Shown here: positions 7,972 to 16,380 of the stretch, piece after piece | How the letters are laid out: the number at the start of each line of letters is the position of its first letter | Position numbering within the stretch: the stretch's first letter is position 1 | DNA from: Comamonadaceae bacterium | Lineage (GTDB): Bacteria; Pseudomonadota; Gammaproteobacteria; Burkholderiales; Burkholderiaceae_C | NCBI GenBank assembly: GCA_015999985.1 | Contig: JAECRA010000016.1 | Span: 1 to 39,830 of the forward strand | Length of the DNA stretch: 39,830 bases | Direction: 5' to 3' | Made by a program: the position numbers and the translations under genes | Notes under the pieces: model-generated | Database searches by the model: none | Seen by the model: only the letters and a program-made list of their open reading frames with translations | Told to the model about the DNA's origin: nothing

Positions 7972-9072
7972 TCAGAGTGCCGGCTTATGCGGAAAATGCT
8001 CTTGCAATAGTTGATCGAACTGGGCGTCCCATGCAGACCGCCAAGCCTCACGGCGCCTGGTGTCCATCCAGGCGCCATCGAGGCCGTTGTGCATGAGTGC
8101 GCGTAAATCCGACGGCGCACAGCCGAACTGCTCGACCATCATCGCCCAGGCTTGCGTGGGTGTGATGTTGTGCAGCGTAGGGTCGTCGCTATTGGGATGA
8201 ATTCTGAAGCCCAGGGCAAGCATGCGGCGAATCGGGTGGTCAAGTGCCCAGCGGTCGGGGGGCATTGTTCGCAAATAGTAGGAATTGGCCGGAACAACCG
8301 TAAATACAATGCCGCGCTCAAGCATGCGCGCAGTGAGCTCAGGGTTGTCAACCACGGTATAGCCATGATCGATTCGGTCGACTTTCAGTGTGTCGAAGGC
8401 AGTCTCAACATGAGTCCAGGGCAGTCCGAATTCGCCGGCGTGTGCAGTGGTCTTCAATCCAGCTTGGTGTGCGTCGGCATACGCCTGCACGAATAGTTCA
8501 GGAGGACCCAGGGCTTCGCGGTAGTCAATGCCAATGCCTGGCACTTCGTCTCGGCGCGCGGCGGTCATCCACTCCACCATTTCCACCGCGGCCTGAGGAG
8601 GAGCTTCTCTATCTATGGCGGGCACCAGGCGGCCCACAATGCCCAGATCTTGCTCGGCGTCGAGAATGGCTTGGACAATGGCATCCTGCAGCACCGCATA
8701 CGACAACCCCGAGTGCTGGACCACGCCCGTGGGGTTCCAGAAAAACTCCGTGTAGAGCACGTTGTGCGCACGGGCATCTGCCAGGTATTCACGCGTGAGG
8801 CGATACAGGTCATCCGGCTGGCGCAACACGTGATTTTCGAGTGCTCGCAAGCCTGGGATTGCACCCTGGCGTTTCTCGCCATGGGCAAACAAACCGTCGA
8901 TTTGCTCTGCGCTGATGCCCCCGGAACGTCTGGCGAGCTCATGAAAGGTGGCCTGGCGGATCGCACCCAATAAATGGCAGTGCAATTCAACCTTGGGCAA
9001 GGCGTGGCAAAACGCGTGCAGCGCCGGACCCTGCGCGAGCGCATCCGGGGCTGGAGCAAAAGTAGTGGACAT
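7972..9072 (-). CDS. add: Adenosine deaminase-family metallohydrolase
   Basis: Member of the adenosine/adenine/AMP deaminase family (amidohydrolase superfamily), which hydrolytically deaminates purines or purine nucleosides with one bound metal. From the ATG at 9072 (MSTTFAP) it has 366 residues, close to the family norm. Visible metal and catalytic motifs are H31-x-H33-L (KVELHCHLLGAI), TTAHAGE, RIDHG and NSDDPTLHN (the family usually has NTDDP). LLGAIR in place of the common L-x-G-x-x-R/S is conservative. An upstream in-frame start at 9141 would add 23 residues with no domain. The next gene is a Bug receptor, which suggests purine or related salvage, but adenosine versus adenine specificity cannot be decided here. 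Confidence 0.85.
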   Translation of the reverse strand: MSTTFAPAPDALAQGPALHAFCHALPKVELHCHLLGAIRQATFHELARRSGGISAEQIDGLFAHGEKRQGAIPGLRALENHVLRQPDDLYRLTREYLADARAHNVLYTEFFWNPTGVVQHSGLSYAVLQDAIVQAILDAEQDLGIVGRLVPAIDREAPPQAAVEMVEWMTAARRDEVPGIGIDYREALGPPELFVQAYADAHQAGLKTTAHAGEFGLPWTHVETAFDTLKVDRIDHGYTVVDNPELTARMLERGIVFTVVPANSYYLRTMPPDRWALDHPIRRMLALGFRIHPNSDDPTLHNITPTQAWAMMVEQFGCAPSDLRALMHNGLDGAWMDTRRREAWRSAWDAQFDQLLQEHFPHKPAL

Positions 9073-9171
9073 GGCCTTGGCCTGGTATAGCGGTACGTGG
9101 GACGAGCGACCAATAGACCTCGCGATCTCTCTCTCGATCACTAAGGTTTTGAAGATTCGCTTAGAGGCCTA

Positions 9172-9726
9172 TTATCGGCGCGAGCGCCACCAGCGAAAAG
9201 CTGCAAAGATCAAGCCAACGCTGAATAAGCCCAGTGCCAGCCACTTTTCAAGATGGTGCATATGGCCAAGTATTCGCTGCGCTGCTTCCCCAAAAAACCA
9301 ACCCAAACTGGTAAAAAGGGTAGCCCACAAAAGCGCCCCAACGGCATTGAATAAGACAAAAGCAGACAGCGGCGTGCTGGACATACCGATCATCACGGGC
9401 CCTGCAATACGAAACCCATAGGTAAAACGCACGGCGATGATCACCGCTGCACGATAGCGCACAATCCAGCCGTCCACTTTTTCCCGCTGACGGAGCAGCA
9501 TAGGCCATCTGGCGATCAGGCTCGGGCCATGCCTGCGCCCAAGCCAGAAGAAGAACAGATCTCCTGCAAAACCGGCCGCGCTGGCCACCGCAATCACCAC
9601 GGCAAAATCCAGGTAACCCCGGTGCGCAGCAAACCCTGCCAGAAGCAAAACGGCCTCGCCTTCCAGCAAGCACCCTATGGCAACAGCCGCATAACCATAG
9701 CTTGCAACGAGTTCAAATAAATTCAT
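9172..9726 (-). CDS. DedA-family membrane protein
   Basis: 184-residue integral membrane protein of the DedA/SNARE-associated (VTT) family, thought to act in lipid transport and membrane homeostasis at the inner membrane. Family features seen are G-Y-A-A-V-A-I-G-C-L-L-E-G-E near the N-terminus (a conserved acidic residue in the first re-entrant segment), GDLFFFWLGRRHG, and the R-F-T-Y-G-F-R-I-A-G-P motif with conserved Arg around residues 100-110. The last hydrophobic helix is followed by a basic tail (RWWRSRR). Its ATG lies 2 bp from a half copy of a palindromic element (9729-9792), so its leader is element-derived. The gene 99 bp downstream is the deaminase, on the same strand. Confidence 0.88.
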   Translation of the reverse strand: MNLFELVASYGYAAVAIGCLLEGEAVLLLAGFAAHRGYLDFAVVIAVASAAGFAGDLFFFWLGRRHGPSLIARWPMLLRQREKVDGWIVRYRAAVIIAVRFTYGFRIAGPVMIGMSSTPLSAFVLFNAVGALLWATLFTSLGWFFGEAAQRILGHMHHLEKWLALGLFSVGLIFAAFRWWRSRR

Positions 9727-9728
9727 GG

Positions 9729-9792
9729 ATAGGGACTGTGTTCAAAACTCTGGCGGGAAGCGCGGGTCGATGATAGAGATGCAGCGCAAGGC
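9729..9792 (-). repeat. Half copy of a palindromic MITE-like element
   Basis: TAGGGACTGTGTTCAAAACT and the following ~45 bp (CTGGCGGGAAGCGCGGG, later GCAGCGCAAGGC) are nearly the same as the reverse complement of the right half of the 167-bp element at 36918-37084. Only one arm is present. It separates the divergent DedA and hydroxyacid-dehydrogenase genes and begins 2 bp from the DedA start codon. Confidence 0.75.
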
Positions 9793-9843
9793 GGATCAAG
9801 ATGAAATGAGCTTACGATTCTCGTTCAGAGGAAAATACGAACT

Positions 9844-11004
9844 ATGACCGATTTGAGCAAAGTCACCTGTATTGAGGATTTGCGCCAGATGGCGCGGCGT
9901 CGAGTGCCGCGCATGTTCTACGACTATGCTGATTCTGGCAGCTGGACGGAAAGTACCTACCGAGCCAACGAATCGGATTTTCAGAAAATGTTGTTGCGCC
10001 AGCGTGTGGCGGTCAACATGGATGGTCGCTCCACCGCGACCACCATGATCGGGCAACCGGTCACGATGCCGGTCGCCCTCGCCCCCACAGGGCTCACTGG
10101 CATGCAGCATGCCGACGGGGAGATCGCAGCGGCACGGGCAGCCAAGAAGTTCGGCGTGCCGTTCACACTATCAACCATGAGCATCTGCTCCATCGAAGAC
10201 GTGGCTCAGCATGCGGGCCCCGGATTCTGGTTCCAACTGTATGTAATGCGTGACCGCGACTTCATCGAACGCCTGATCGACCGCGCCAAAGCGGTCGGCT
10301 GCGGCGCGCTGGTGATCACTCTGGATCTGCAGATCATGGGCCAGCGACACAAGGACATCAAAAACGGACTCTCGACACCGCCCAAGCCCACGCTGGCCAA
10401 CCTCATCAACCTGGCCACAAAGCCCCGGTGGTGCCTTGGCATGCTGGGTACACCCAGACGCAAGTTTGGCAACATCCATGGCCACGTAAAAGGCGTCACG
10501 GACATGGCCAATCTCGGCGCATGGACAGCTGACCAGTTCGACCCACGCTTAAGTTGGAACGATGTGGAATGGATCAAAAAACGTTGGGGTGGCAAAATCA
10601 TCGTCAAGGGCATCATGGAGCCGGAAGATGCGCGACTCGCAGTCGATACCGGTGCTGATGCACTCGTCGTGAGCAACCACGGTGGCCGCCAATTAGACGG
10701 AGCGCCCTCCACCATCACCGCCCTGCCCGCCATCGTGGATGCGGTAGGCTCGAAAATCGAGGTGCACATGGATTCCGGCATCCGCAGTGGGCAAGATGTG
10801 CTGAAAGCCTGGGCACTAGGCGCACGCGGAACCTATATTGGCCGGGCCTTCCTCTACGGCCTTGGGGCGGCCGGTGAAGCTGGTGTAACCAGGGCGCTGC
10901 AGATCATTCACAAGGAACTGGATGTAACAATGGCCTTCAGCGGCCACACGCGCATCGAAACGGTGGACAAGACTATTTTCCGTCCTGGTACTTACCCGAC
11001 TTAG
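9844..11004 (+). CDS. FMN-dependent L-2-hydroxyacid (L-lactate) dehydrogenase
   Basis: 386 residues, full length for the LldD/glycolate oxidase family. These membrane-associated or soluble flavoenzymes oxidise L-lactate or related 2-hydroxyacids to 2-oxoacids. Visible hallmarks are FYDYADSGSWTE (near residues 25-35), P-V-A-L-A-P-T-G-L-T-G, QLYVMRDRDF, the FMN-phosphate-side Lys255 in IIVKGI, the catalytic SNHGGRQLDG (His279 and Arg282), and DSGIRSGQDVLKAWALGA. GAGGA lies about 12 bp upstream of the ATG. It is the first plus-strand gene after the ankyrin island and is divergent from DedA. The substrate is likely L-lactate or another short 2-hydroxyacid; sequence reading cannot tell lldD from hydroxyacid oxidase homologues. 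Confidence 0.9.
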   Translation: MTDLSKVTCIEDLRQMARRRVPRMFYDYADSGSWTESTYRANESDFQKMLLRQRVAVNMDGRSTATTMIGQPVTMPVALAPTGLTGMQHADGEIAAARAAKKFGVPFTLSTMSICSIEDVAQHAGPGFWFQLYVMRDRDFIERLIDRAKAVGCGALVITLDLQIMGQRHKDIKNGLSTPPKPTLANLINLATKPRWCLGMLGTPRRKFGNIHGHVKGVTDMANLGAWTADQFDPRLSWNDVEWIKKRWGGKIIVKGIMEPEDARLAVDTGADALVVSNHGGRQLDGAPSTITALPAIVDAVGSKIEVHMDSGIRSGQDVLKAWALGARGTYIGRAFLYGLGAAGEAGVTRALQIIHKELDVTMAFSGHTRIETVDKTIFRPGTYPT

Positions 11005-11269
11005 GTGGCGCCTACTGCAGCCCGTAGCCAGTAGTCGGAGCAACGCCATTCCCAGCCAGTGCGGTGCGGATTATTCAAACGGAGCTTCGTTTGACGACGA
11101 GCTTAGAGAGCCATACGATCACATAAGCGGTGAAAAGAAACGTCTAATGCCCGGCTGCTTTGCGGGTCTGAGTTTCGAAAGACATCGGAATGTGTTCTCC
11201 AGAACACAACATTGGTGGCCACCGCGAAACAGTAGATACAGATGCACTGAAGTACTCAAGGATATTGCT

Positions 11270-11713
11270 ATGCCCAACACGATCCGCCTGCACCGCGTCT
11301 TCGCGACCAAACCTGAGAAACTTTATCGGGCCTTCGTGGAGGCTGACGCCATCGCCAGTTGGCTGCCTCCGTTTGGGTTTACCTGCACGGTGCACGAACT
11401 CGACGCGCGGGTCGGTGGAAAACATCGGATGTCGTTCAAGAATTTCACCACAGGCCATAGCCACTCCTTTGGCGGGACCTATGTGGAACTCGTTCCCGGA
11501 AAACGCCTTGTCTACACAGACAAGTTCGATGATCCCAATTTGCCTGGCGAAATGTCAGTCACGGTGGATTTGAAGGCAGTGCTGGTCGGCACTGAAGTGA
11601 CCATAGCGCAGAGTGGCGTGCCTGACGTGATTCCTGCGGAGGCCTGTTACCTGGGTTGGCAGGAGTCTCTGCGCAAGCTCGCGAAGCTCGTGGAGCCAGA
11701 AATCAACGACTAG
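11270..11713 (+). CDS. SRPBCC (AHSA1-type) small-molecule-binding protein
   Basis: 147-residue protein of the START/Bet v 1-like SRPBCC superfamily, AHSA1 subgroup. Start chosen at MPNTIRLHRVF because AAGGA stands about 8 bp upstream and the motif V-F-A-T-K-P-E-K-L-Y-R-A-F begins there; the upstream in-frame extension has no domain character. Typical elements are the W-L-P-P-F-G-F segment, the G-G-x-H-R-M-S-F strand, the GTYVELVPGKRLVYTDKF strand and the C-terminal helix GWQESLRKLAKLVEP. Such proteins bind hydrophobic ligands, but function is rarely known. The stop codon TAG (11711-11713) is the first bases of the inserted MITE-like element; the ancestral CTAG target would have supplied the same stop. 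Confidence 0.85.
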   Translation: MPNTIRLHRVFATKPEKLYRAFVEADAIASWLPPFGFTCTVHELDARVGGKHRMSFKNFTTGHSHSFGGTYVELVPGKRLVYTDKFDDPNLPGEMSVTVDLKAVLVGTEVTIAQSGVPDVIPAEACYLGWQESLRKLAKLVEPEIND

Positions 11714-11992
11714 GGCGTGTTAACACTAAATTCACCCCCGCGTGGCGCACTGGCTAGCCGCAATCAAGGCGCAAACCGCAGTCGGGTTGGACACCCGGCG
11801 AGGTTTGCGCGGCCGGCGTAGGCAACGCAGAGTGCGGTTTGCCAGTGCCTCACCCTTCGGGCCGGGCCTTGCCGGGTCGCATTGCTGCGTTGCGCCTCTT
11901 GCCAAGGATCGCACCTTGGCGGCACGACACGCCTTGCACTACGACCCGGCAAGTCCCGGCGCGGGGGTGAATTTAGTGTTAACACGCCCTAG
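11710..11992. mobile_element. MITE-like element with 33-bp perfect terminal inverted repeats in a CTAG target
   Basis: Begins CTAGGGCGTGTTAACACTAA and continues to position 11742; the exact reverse complement closes the element, ending in CTAG at 11992. Flanking TA within CTAG fits insertion with TA duplication, as established for IS630, which prefers CTAG. The ~215-bp interior is GC-rich with smaller hairpins (for example CCAAGG at 11902-11907 with CCTTGG near 11914-11919) and has no transposase ORF. It lies between two convergent genes and could act as a bidirectional terminator. Confidence 0.8.
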
Positions 11993-13109
11993 AAACGTCT
12001 GCCGACAATAGACGTGCAACGTGCTCACCAATCGCCAGGCAACCGGTGAGGCCCGGCGATTCAATACCGAAAAGATTGACCAGGCCAGGTACTCCGTGTT
12101 CGCGAGGCCCCTGAATACAGAAATCTGCTGCCGGTTCATTTGGCCCGCTGATCTTGGGACGAATGCCGGCATACCCTGCCTGCAGCGCACCGTCGGGCAG
12201 TCCAGGCCAATACTTGCGGACTTCGGCATAGAAGCTATTTCCGCGTTCAGAATCTACTTGAAGATCGTCAGCTGACTCTACCCACTGCACATCCGGGCCG
12301 AACTTGGCCTGCCCGCCAAGATCCAGCGTCAGGTGCACGCCCAGCCCGCCTGCTTCAGGTACCGGATAGATCAAATGTGAGAACGGCGCCCTGCCCCCCA
12401 GAATAAAGTAGTTGCCTTTCGCGAACCACGAAGAGGGTACGTGACGAGCATCCAAGCCAGCAAAGCGGCTCGCCAATTCTGGAGCTCTCAATCCTGCAGC
12501 ATTGATAAGCTGGCGCACCGCCAACTGGGTGCCATCTGCCATAGTGAGCACGTGGGGGTAAGGTACAGGTGCTGCGTTCAGCCTCACATGCAATAACTCC
12601 GAATTGGGAGCGAGCAATCCACCGGCCTGCTCCAGATCACCAAGCAGTGACAGCATCAGAGCGTGACTGTCCACGATACCTGTAGAGGGGGAATGCAGCG
12701 CTGCCAAGCATTCGAGCGCTGGCTCCAAAGCGCGCGCATTGTCACGGGTTAGCAGCAGCAAGTCTTGCACGCCGTTGGCAACTGCGCGATCGCGGATGGT
12801 CTGCAAAGCCGAGAGTTCGGCGGAGCTCGTGGCCACGATCAGCTTTCCGCACCGGCGATGAGGCAGGCTACGCTGCTCGCAGTAAGCATACAGAAGCGCT
12901 TTACCGCGCACGCACAGAGCGGCCTTAAGTGAACCTGGAGGGTAATAGATGCCGGCGTGGATGACCTCACTATTGCGTGAGCTCGTTCCTGTACCGATGG
13001 CGGCGGCAGATTCCAAGACAAGCACCTCTTGCCCCTGAAGTGCGAGTGCACGCGCTACCGCAAGCCCCACAACGCCAGCGCCAACAACCACTGAATCCAG
13101 TTGATCCAT
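11979..13109 (-). CDS. FAD-dependent oxidoreductase, LhgO (L-2-hydroxyglutarate oxidase)-like
   Basis: 376-residue DAO/LhgO-type flavoprotein. The N-terminal dinucleotide fold is [20 protein letters not shown] (residues 7-26), followed by [39 protein letters not shown] sequence. The [14 protein letters not shown] segment is characteristic of L-2-hydroxyglutarate oxidase-related proteins. Further elements are a second FAD contact [11 protein letters not shown], the Y-F-I-L-G-G-R segment, and C-terminal [16 protein letters not shown]. The ATG is preceded by AGGGGG. The last residues and the TAA stop come from the adjacent inserted element; without it the protein would have ended two residues differently (VSSR then TGA). 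Likely oxidises a 2-hydroxyacid; exact substrate not certain. Confidence 0.85.
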   Translation of the reverse strand: MDQLDSVVVGAGVVGLAVARALALQGQEVLVLESAAAIGTGTSSRNSEVIHAGIYYPPGSLKAALCVRGKALLYAYCEQRSLPHRRCGKLIVATSSAELSALQTIRDRAVANGVQDLLLLTRDNARALEPALECLAALHSPSTGIVDSHALMLSLLGDLEQAGGLLAPNSELLHVRLNAAPVPYPHVLTMADGTQLAVRQLINAAGLRAPELASRFAGLDARHVPSSWFAKGNYFILGGRAPFSHLIYPVPEAGGLGVHLTLDLGGQAKFGPDVQWVESADDLQVDSERGNSFYAEVRKYWPGLPDGALQAGYAGIRPKISGPNEPAADFCIQGPREHGVPGLVNLFGIESPGLTGCLAIGEHVARLLSADVSRAC

Positions 13110-13297
13110 GAAATCCCCCTCTCGAGAACGCCATAGTACTCAAGTGTTGACCAGCGAGTAGGCAATTGACCTACAAGCAGCCGTAGTCCTTGACCGACGT
13201 GACCTTGTCGCCAGCGCTTACCGCCTCTGAACTGTTGCGCAAATACAGTTCTTCTCACGGCACGTTTTCGCCGCTAAACGCAGAAATAGGAGTACAC

Positions 13298-13879
13298 ATG
13301 AAATTTTCACCTGCCCTGATCGCTCTCGTCGCTTCAAGCCTTTTCGCAGGCAGCAGCTTTGCTCTGACCAAAGCTGAATATAACGCGGAGAAAGATCAAA
13401 TTGCCGCGACCTATAAGTCTGCAAAAGCTCAATGCGACTCTATGAACGGAAACGCCAAAGACGTCTGCAAAAAACAAGCTGAAGGCGCTGAAAAAGTTTC
13501 GAAGGCTGAACTGGAAGCACGTCAAAACCCAACTGAACGCAACCAGAACAAAGCACGCGTGGCCAAGGCCGACGCTGACTATGAAGTGGCCAAAGAAAAG
13601 TGTGATGACCTGAGCGGCAATGCCAAAGATGTGTGCAAGAAAGACGCTAATGCAGCCCACGTGACCGCGAAGGAAAACGCCAAGGTTGCCAAAGTTGCAG
13701 CAACGCCTGCCAATAACCCAACCACGCAAGCAGCTAACGTGGCTGAGGCTCGCAAAGATGCCGCCGTAGAGAAAAATGAAGCCAACTACAAGGCTGCTGC
13801 TGAGCGTTGCGATGCCATGTCTGGTGCTGCTAAAGACAAGTGCGTTGCAGACGCCAAACTGAAGTTCGGTCAGAAGTAA
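13298..13879 (+). CDS. Periplasmic helical protein with three Cys-x-x-[ML]-[SN]-G-x-A-K-D-x-C repeats
   Basis: 193 residues. The ATG at 13298 is preceded by ATAGGAG and starts a clear signal peptide ending FAGSSFA. The mature part is Lys/Ala/Glu-rich, mostly helical and probably coiled. It has three repeats of the form C-D-x-[ML]-[SN]-G-x-A-K-D-x-C: CDSMNGNAKDVC, CDDLSGNAKDVC and CDAMSGAAKDKC. Each is preceded by Y-K/E-x-A. The paired cysteines could form one disulfide per repeat in the periplasm. No enzymatic motif is seen. Similar small Lys/Ala-rich exported proteins occur in Burkholderiales, but I know of no assigned function. It converges on thiD with a 40-bp gap. Confidence 0.8.
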   Translation: MKFSPALIALVASSLFAGSSFALTKAEYNAEKDQIAATYKSAKAQCDSMNGNAKDVCKKQAEGAEKVSKAELEARQNPTERNQNKARVAKADADYEVAKEKCDDLSGNAKDVCKKDANAAHVTAKENAKVAKVAATPANNPTTQAANVAEARKDAAVEKNEANYKAAAERCDAMSGAAKDKCVADAKLKFGQK

Positions 13880-13919
13880 ACCGGTAGAGAACCTGCGGGA
13901 CCTAAAGCCGTAAAAAGTT

Positions 13920-14774
13920 TCAGGCCTGCAGTTTTAGTAGAGGGGATGGCGCAAAACCGTGATTCAGCGGACCAACGCCCTCCCCTGTACGCACGTCAGC
14001 CCCCGCCGCCAACGCCTGTTGAACATAGTCTCTGGCAGACTCCACCGCGCGCTGCAGCGGCAAGCCCAAGGCGATGTAAGAAGCCAGGGCAGAAGATAGC
14101 GTGCAACCTGCTCCGTGAAGATTGCGAGAATGAATGCGCGCAGAACGCATTTCATGCATGACAGGCTCCCCATTTCCCCCCGCCAGTACCAGATAGTCAA
14201 ATACCTGTTCACCAGGAAGATGCCCGCCTTTCAACAGCACGGCACGTGCCCCCAAATCCATCAAGGCTCGCGCAGCCGGCGCCAGTTCCCCCACACTCTT
14301 GATTGGCCTTCCTAAAAGCAGCGCTGCTTCGTCTACGTTCGGAGTGATGACGACAGCACGTGGGAAAAGCTCATGCACCACGGCCTGCACTGCCGCAGTC
14401 TCAATCAGGGGCGCACCGGTAGCCGACACCATCACGGGATCGAGCACCACATTAGACAAGGCATGGCGATCAATCGCTTGGGCGACTGTGCTCACTATCT
14501 GAGGACTGTGCAGCATGCCAATCTTGACAGCATGCGCGCCAATGTCTCCTATCACAGCATCAATCTGAGCCGCCAGAAATTCTGGCGGTGCGGAATGAAT
14601 AGCGGTCACTCCACGCGTATTCTGCGCCGTCAAAGCCGTGATCGCGCTCATGCCATAGCAGCCCAGCGCGGCGATAGTTTTCAAGTCTGCTTGAATGCCA
14701 GCACCGCCCCCGGAGTCAGACCCGGCGATGGTGAGCACGCGTACGTATTGGTGAATCAAGGAGGGCTCGGCCAT
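13920..14774 (-). CDS. thiD: Hydroxymethylpyrimidine/phosphomethylpyrimidine kinase
   Basis: 284 residues, ribokinase-like family. ThiD phosphorylates HMP and HMP-phosphate to HMP-PP, the pyrimidine donor in thiamine phosphate synthesis. Canonical features are AGSDSGGGAGIQADLKT near residues 17-33, CYGMSAITALTAQNT, VLDPVMVSATGAPL, and the anion-hole/catalytic HGAGCTLSSALA. It is the last gene of the minus-strand thi cluster, starting 6 bp after the thiDE stop. A second ThiD-like domain is fused to ThiE in the neighbouring gene; this stand-alone copy has the more canonical active-site sequence. Confidence 0.93.
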   Translation of the reverse strand: MAEPSLIHQYVRVLTIAGSDSGGGAGIQADLKTIAALGCYGMSAITALTAQNTRGVTAIHSAPPEFLAAQIDAVIGDIGAHAVKIGMLHSPQIVSTVAQAIDRHALSNVVLDPVMVSATGAPLIETAAVQAVVHELFPRAVVITPNVDEAALLLGRPIKSVGELAPAARALMDLGARAVLLKGGHLPGEQVFDYLVLAGGNGEPVMHEMRSARIHSRNLHGAGCTLSSALASYIALGLPLQRAVESARDYVQQALAAGADVRTGEGVGPLNHGFAPSPLLKLQA

Positions 14775-14780
14775 GGAAGA

Positions 14781-16379
14781 TCAGCTTGTAGTGTCAAGGG
14801 ACGGATGCGGCAGCGATGGAATGGGCAGTGATGGTTCGGCGCGGCCCTTGACCAGGGCCTCCTGCCAAGCAGGCACAGTCTTCGAAGGATCGTCTCCGAG
14901 GCCGCGTACTACACACACTCCGCTTGCGCCGCTTTGCGCTGCGAGGGTTAACTGACCTGGTTCGAGAATTCCACCAATGGCCACTACGGGCACGCCGGCC
15001 ATCTGAACCCACCAGGCAAGGTTGTCCAGGCCTTGAGGGCGCCAGGGCATGGCCTTGGTCAAAGTGGGCCAAACCGGGCCACAGGCCACATACAGGGGGT
15101 TCAAGCTCCGGGCCCGAGCTAACTCCCACAGGCTGTGACTGCTGACCCCTACCCGCATTCCCGTACTTGCAAGCTCAGCGCGGCCCGCGTCGCCCAAGGC
15201 CAGCAGATCTTCTTGCCCCACGTGCACGGCACTCGCGCCCAACTCGTGGGCCAGTCGCCAATGGTCGTTGACGATCAGCAAAGCTCCTGCGGAGCGGCAA
15301 GTTGCTACCGATTTTTGAATCGCTTCGCGAGTTGCAGACCACCAGGCATCATCAGGCGCAGGTGGCTCCTTGACTCGTAGCTGGACGGTCTTGATCCCTG
15401 CAGCCACTACCTGCACCACGCGATCGGCGGAATCGACGATGGCGTAAAGATCCAATTCGCGCTGAGAGGCGGAAACTGCGGGTATGTCGTCTCTGAACTC
15501 GAACCTCTCACCCCACGACATCTGGGGCATCAATTCAGGGATGTTTGCGAAGCCCGTACGTGAGGCGACGGGTCCAGCGCCCTGCCCGGCCGCATAACCA
15601 TGAAGCAGCGCATGGGTAGTGGCCATTTTGGCCAGCACCAGGGCATCGGCAGCAACAAACCCCAAAGCCATGGCCGCCGCCGCACTGGTGGCAAAGGTGC
15701 AGCCTGTACCGTGGTTGTTAGCGGTATCGACACGCGGCAGCGCTAGCCAGCCCGCAGCGTGGGGGGTATCCACCCAGTCGACCGATTGACCGGATAAGGA
15801 GGAGGTGTCGCCGCAGGTAACCGCAACGGCTGCGGCGCCCAAAGCCCGCAAGTTACGGGCGATGGTGGGAATGGATTCAGTGGTTGGCGTGAGGGCTGAC
15901 GAGGCATTTCCACCATCAGCGGCCAACCTCCTGGCCTCGCTCTCATTGGGTGTGATCAGCGTCGCACGCGGTAGAAGCCATTCTCGGTACGCCTGAACCA
16001 TGGACTCATTGGCGAAGGACGCACCCGTCGTGGAGCCCAGCACCGGATCGATCACCAGCGCCACTGTCCCGCGCTCGCGAAGCCTGTCTACCCAGCGCGC
16101 CACCGTCATCACATTGGAGGCGTTGCCCAGCATGCCGGTCTTGATCACTGCAGGCGGCATATCTTCGGCCAGCGCCGCAAGCTGCGCCTCCAGCACCTCG
16201 GACGAAGTAGGTTCAATATGCGCCACTCCCACCGAACTCTGCGCTGTGATGGCAGCCACCACAGGGCACAAGTGCACTCCGAAAGCGGTGGCGGCACGTT
16301 GATCTGCAGACAGCCCTGCGCCGCCCCCGCTGTCATTGCCAGCGATGCTCCAGACAATCGGAGGTTTTTCAAACTGCAC
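14781..16379 (-). CDS. thiDE: ThiD-ThiE fusion (HMP-P kinase-like plus thiamine-phosphate synthase)
   Basis: 532-residue two-domain protein. Residues 1-275 are ThiD-like (AGNDSGGGAGLSAD near 13-26, VIDPVLGSTTGA, GTGCTFATSAAAA). It has SADQRAATAFG where ThiD normally has QADLKT, so kinase competence is less certain. Residues about 315-515 are ThiE, which joins HMP-PP and HET-P to thiamine phosphate: VQLRVKEPP, IVNDHWRLA, VHVGQEDLLALG, ACGPVWPTLTK and VVAIGGI. The T-L-T-K diphosphate loop is kept. A Pro/Ser tail follows. The gene ends 6 bp before thiD starts and begins 1 bp after the thiG stop, so it is clearly in the operon. Confidence 0.92.
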   Translation of the reverse strand: MQFEKPPIVWSIAGNDSGGGAGLSADQRAATAFGVHLCPVVAAITAQSSVGVAHIEPTSSEVLEAQLAALAEDMPPAVIKTGMLGNASNVMTVARWVDRLRERGTVALVIDPVLGSTTGASFANESMVQAYREWLLPRATLITPNESEARRLAADGGNASSALTPTTESIPTIARNLRALGAAAVAVTCGDTSSLSGQSVDWVDTPHAAGWLALPRVDTANNHGTGCTFATSAAAAMALGFVAADALVLAKMATTHALLHGYAAGQGAGPVASRTGFANIPELMPQMSWGERFEFRDDIPAVSASQRELDLYAIVDSADRVVQVVAAGIKTVQLRVKEPPAPDDAWWSATREAIQKSVATCRSAGALLIVNDHWRLAHELGASAVHVGQEDLLALGDAGRAELASTGMRVGVSSHSLWELARARSLNPLYVACGPVWPTLTKAMPWRPQGLDNLAWWVQMAGVPVVAIGGILEPGQLTLAAQSGASGVCVVRGLGDDPSKTVPAWQEALVKGRAEPSLPIPSLPHPSLDTTS

Positions 16380-16380
16380 T

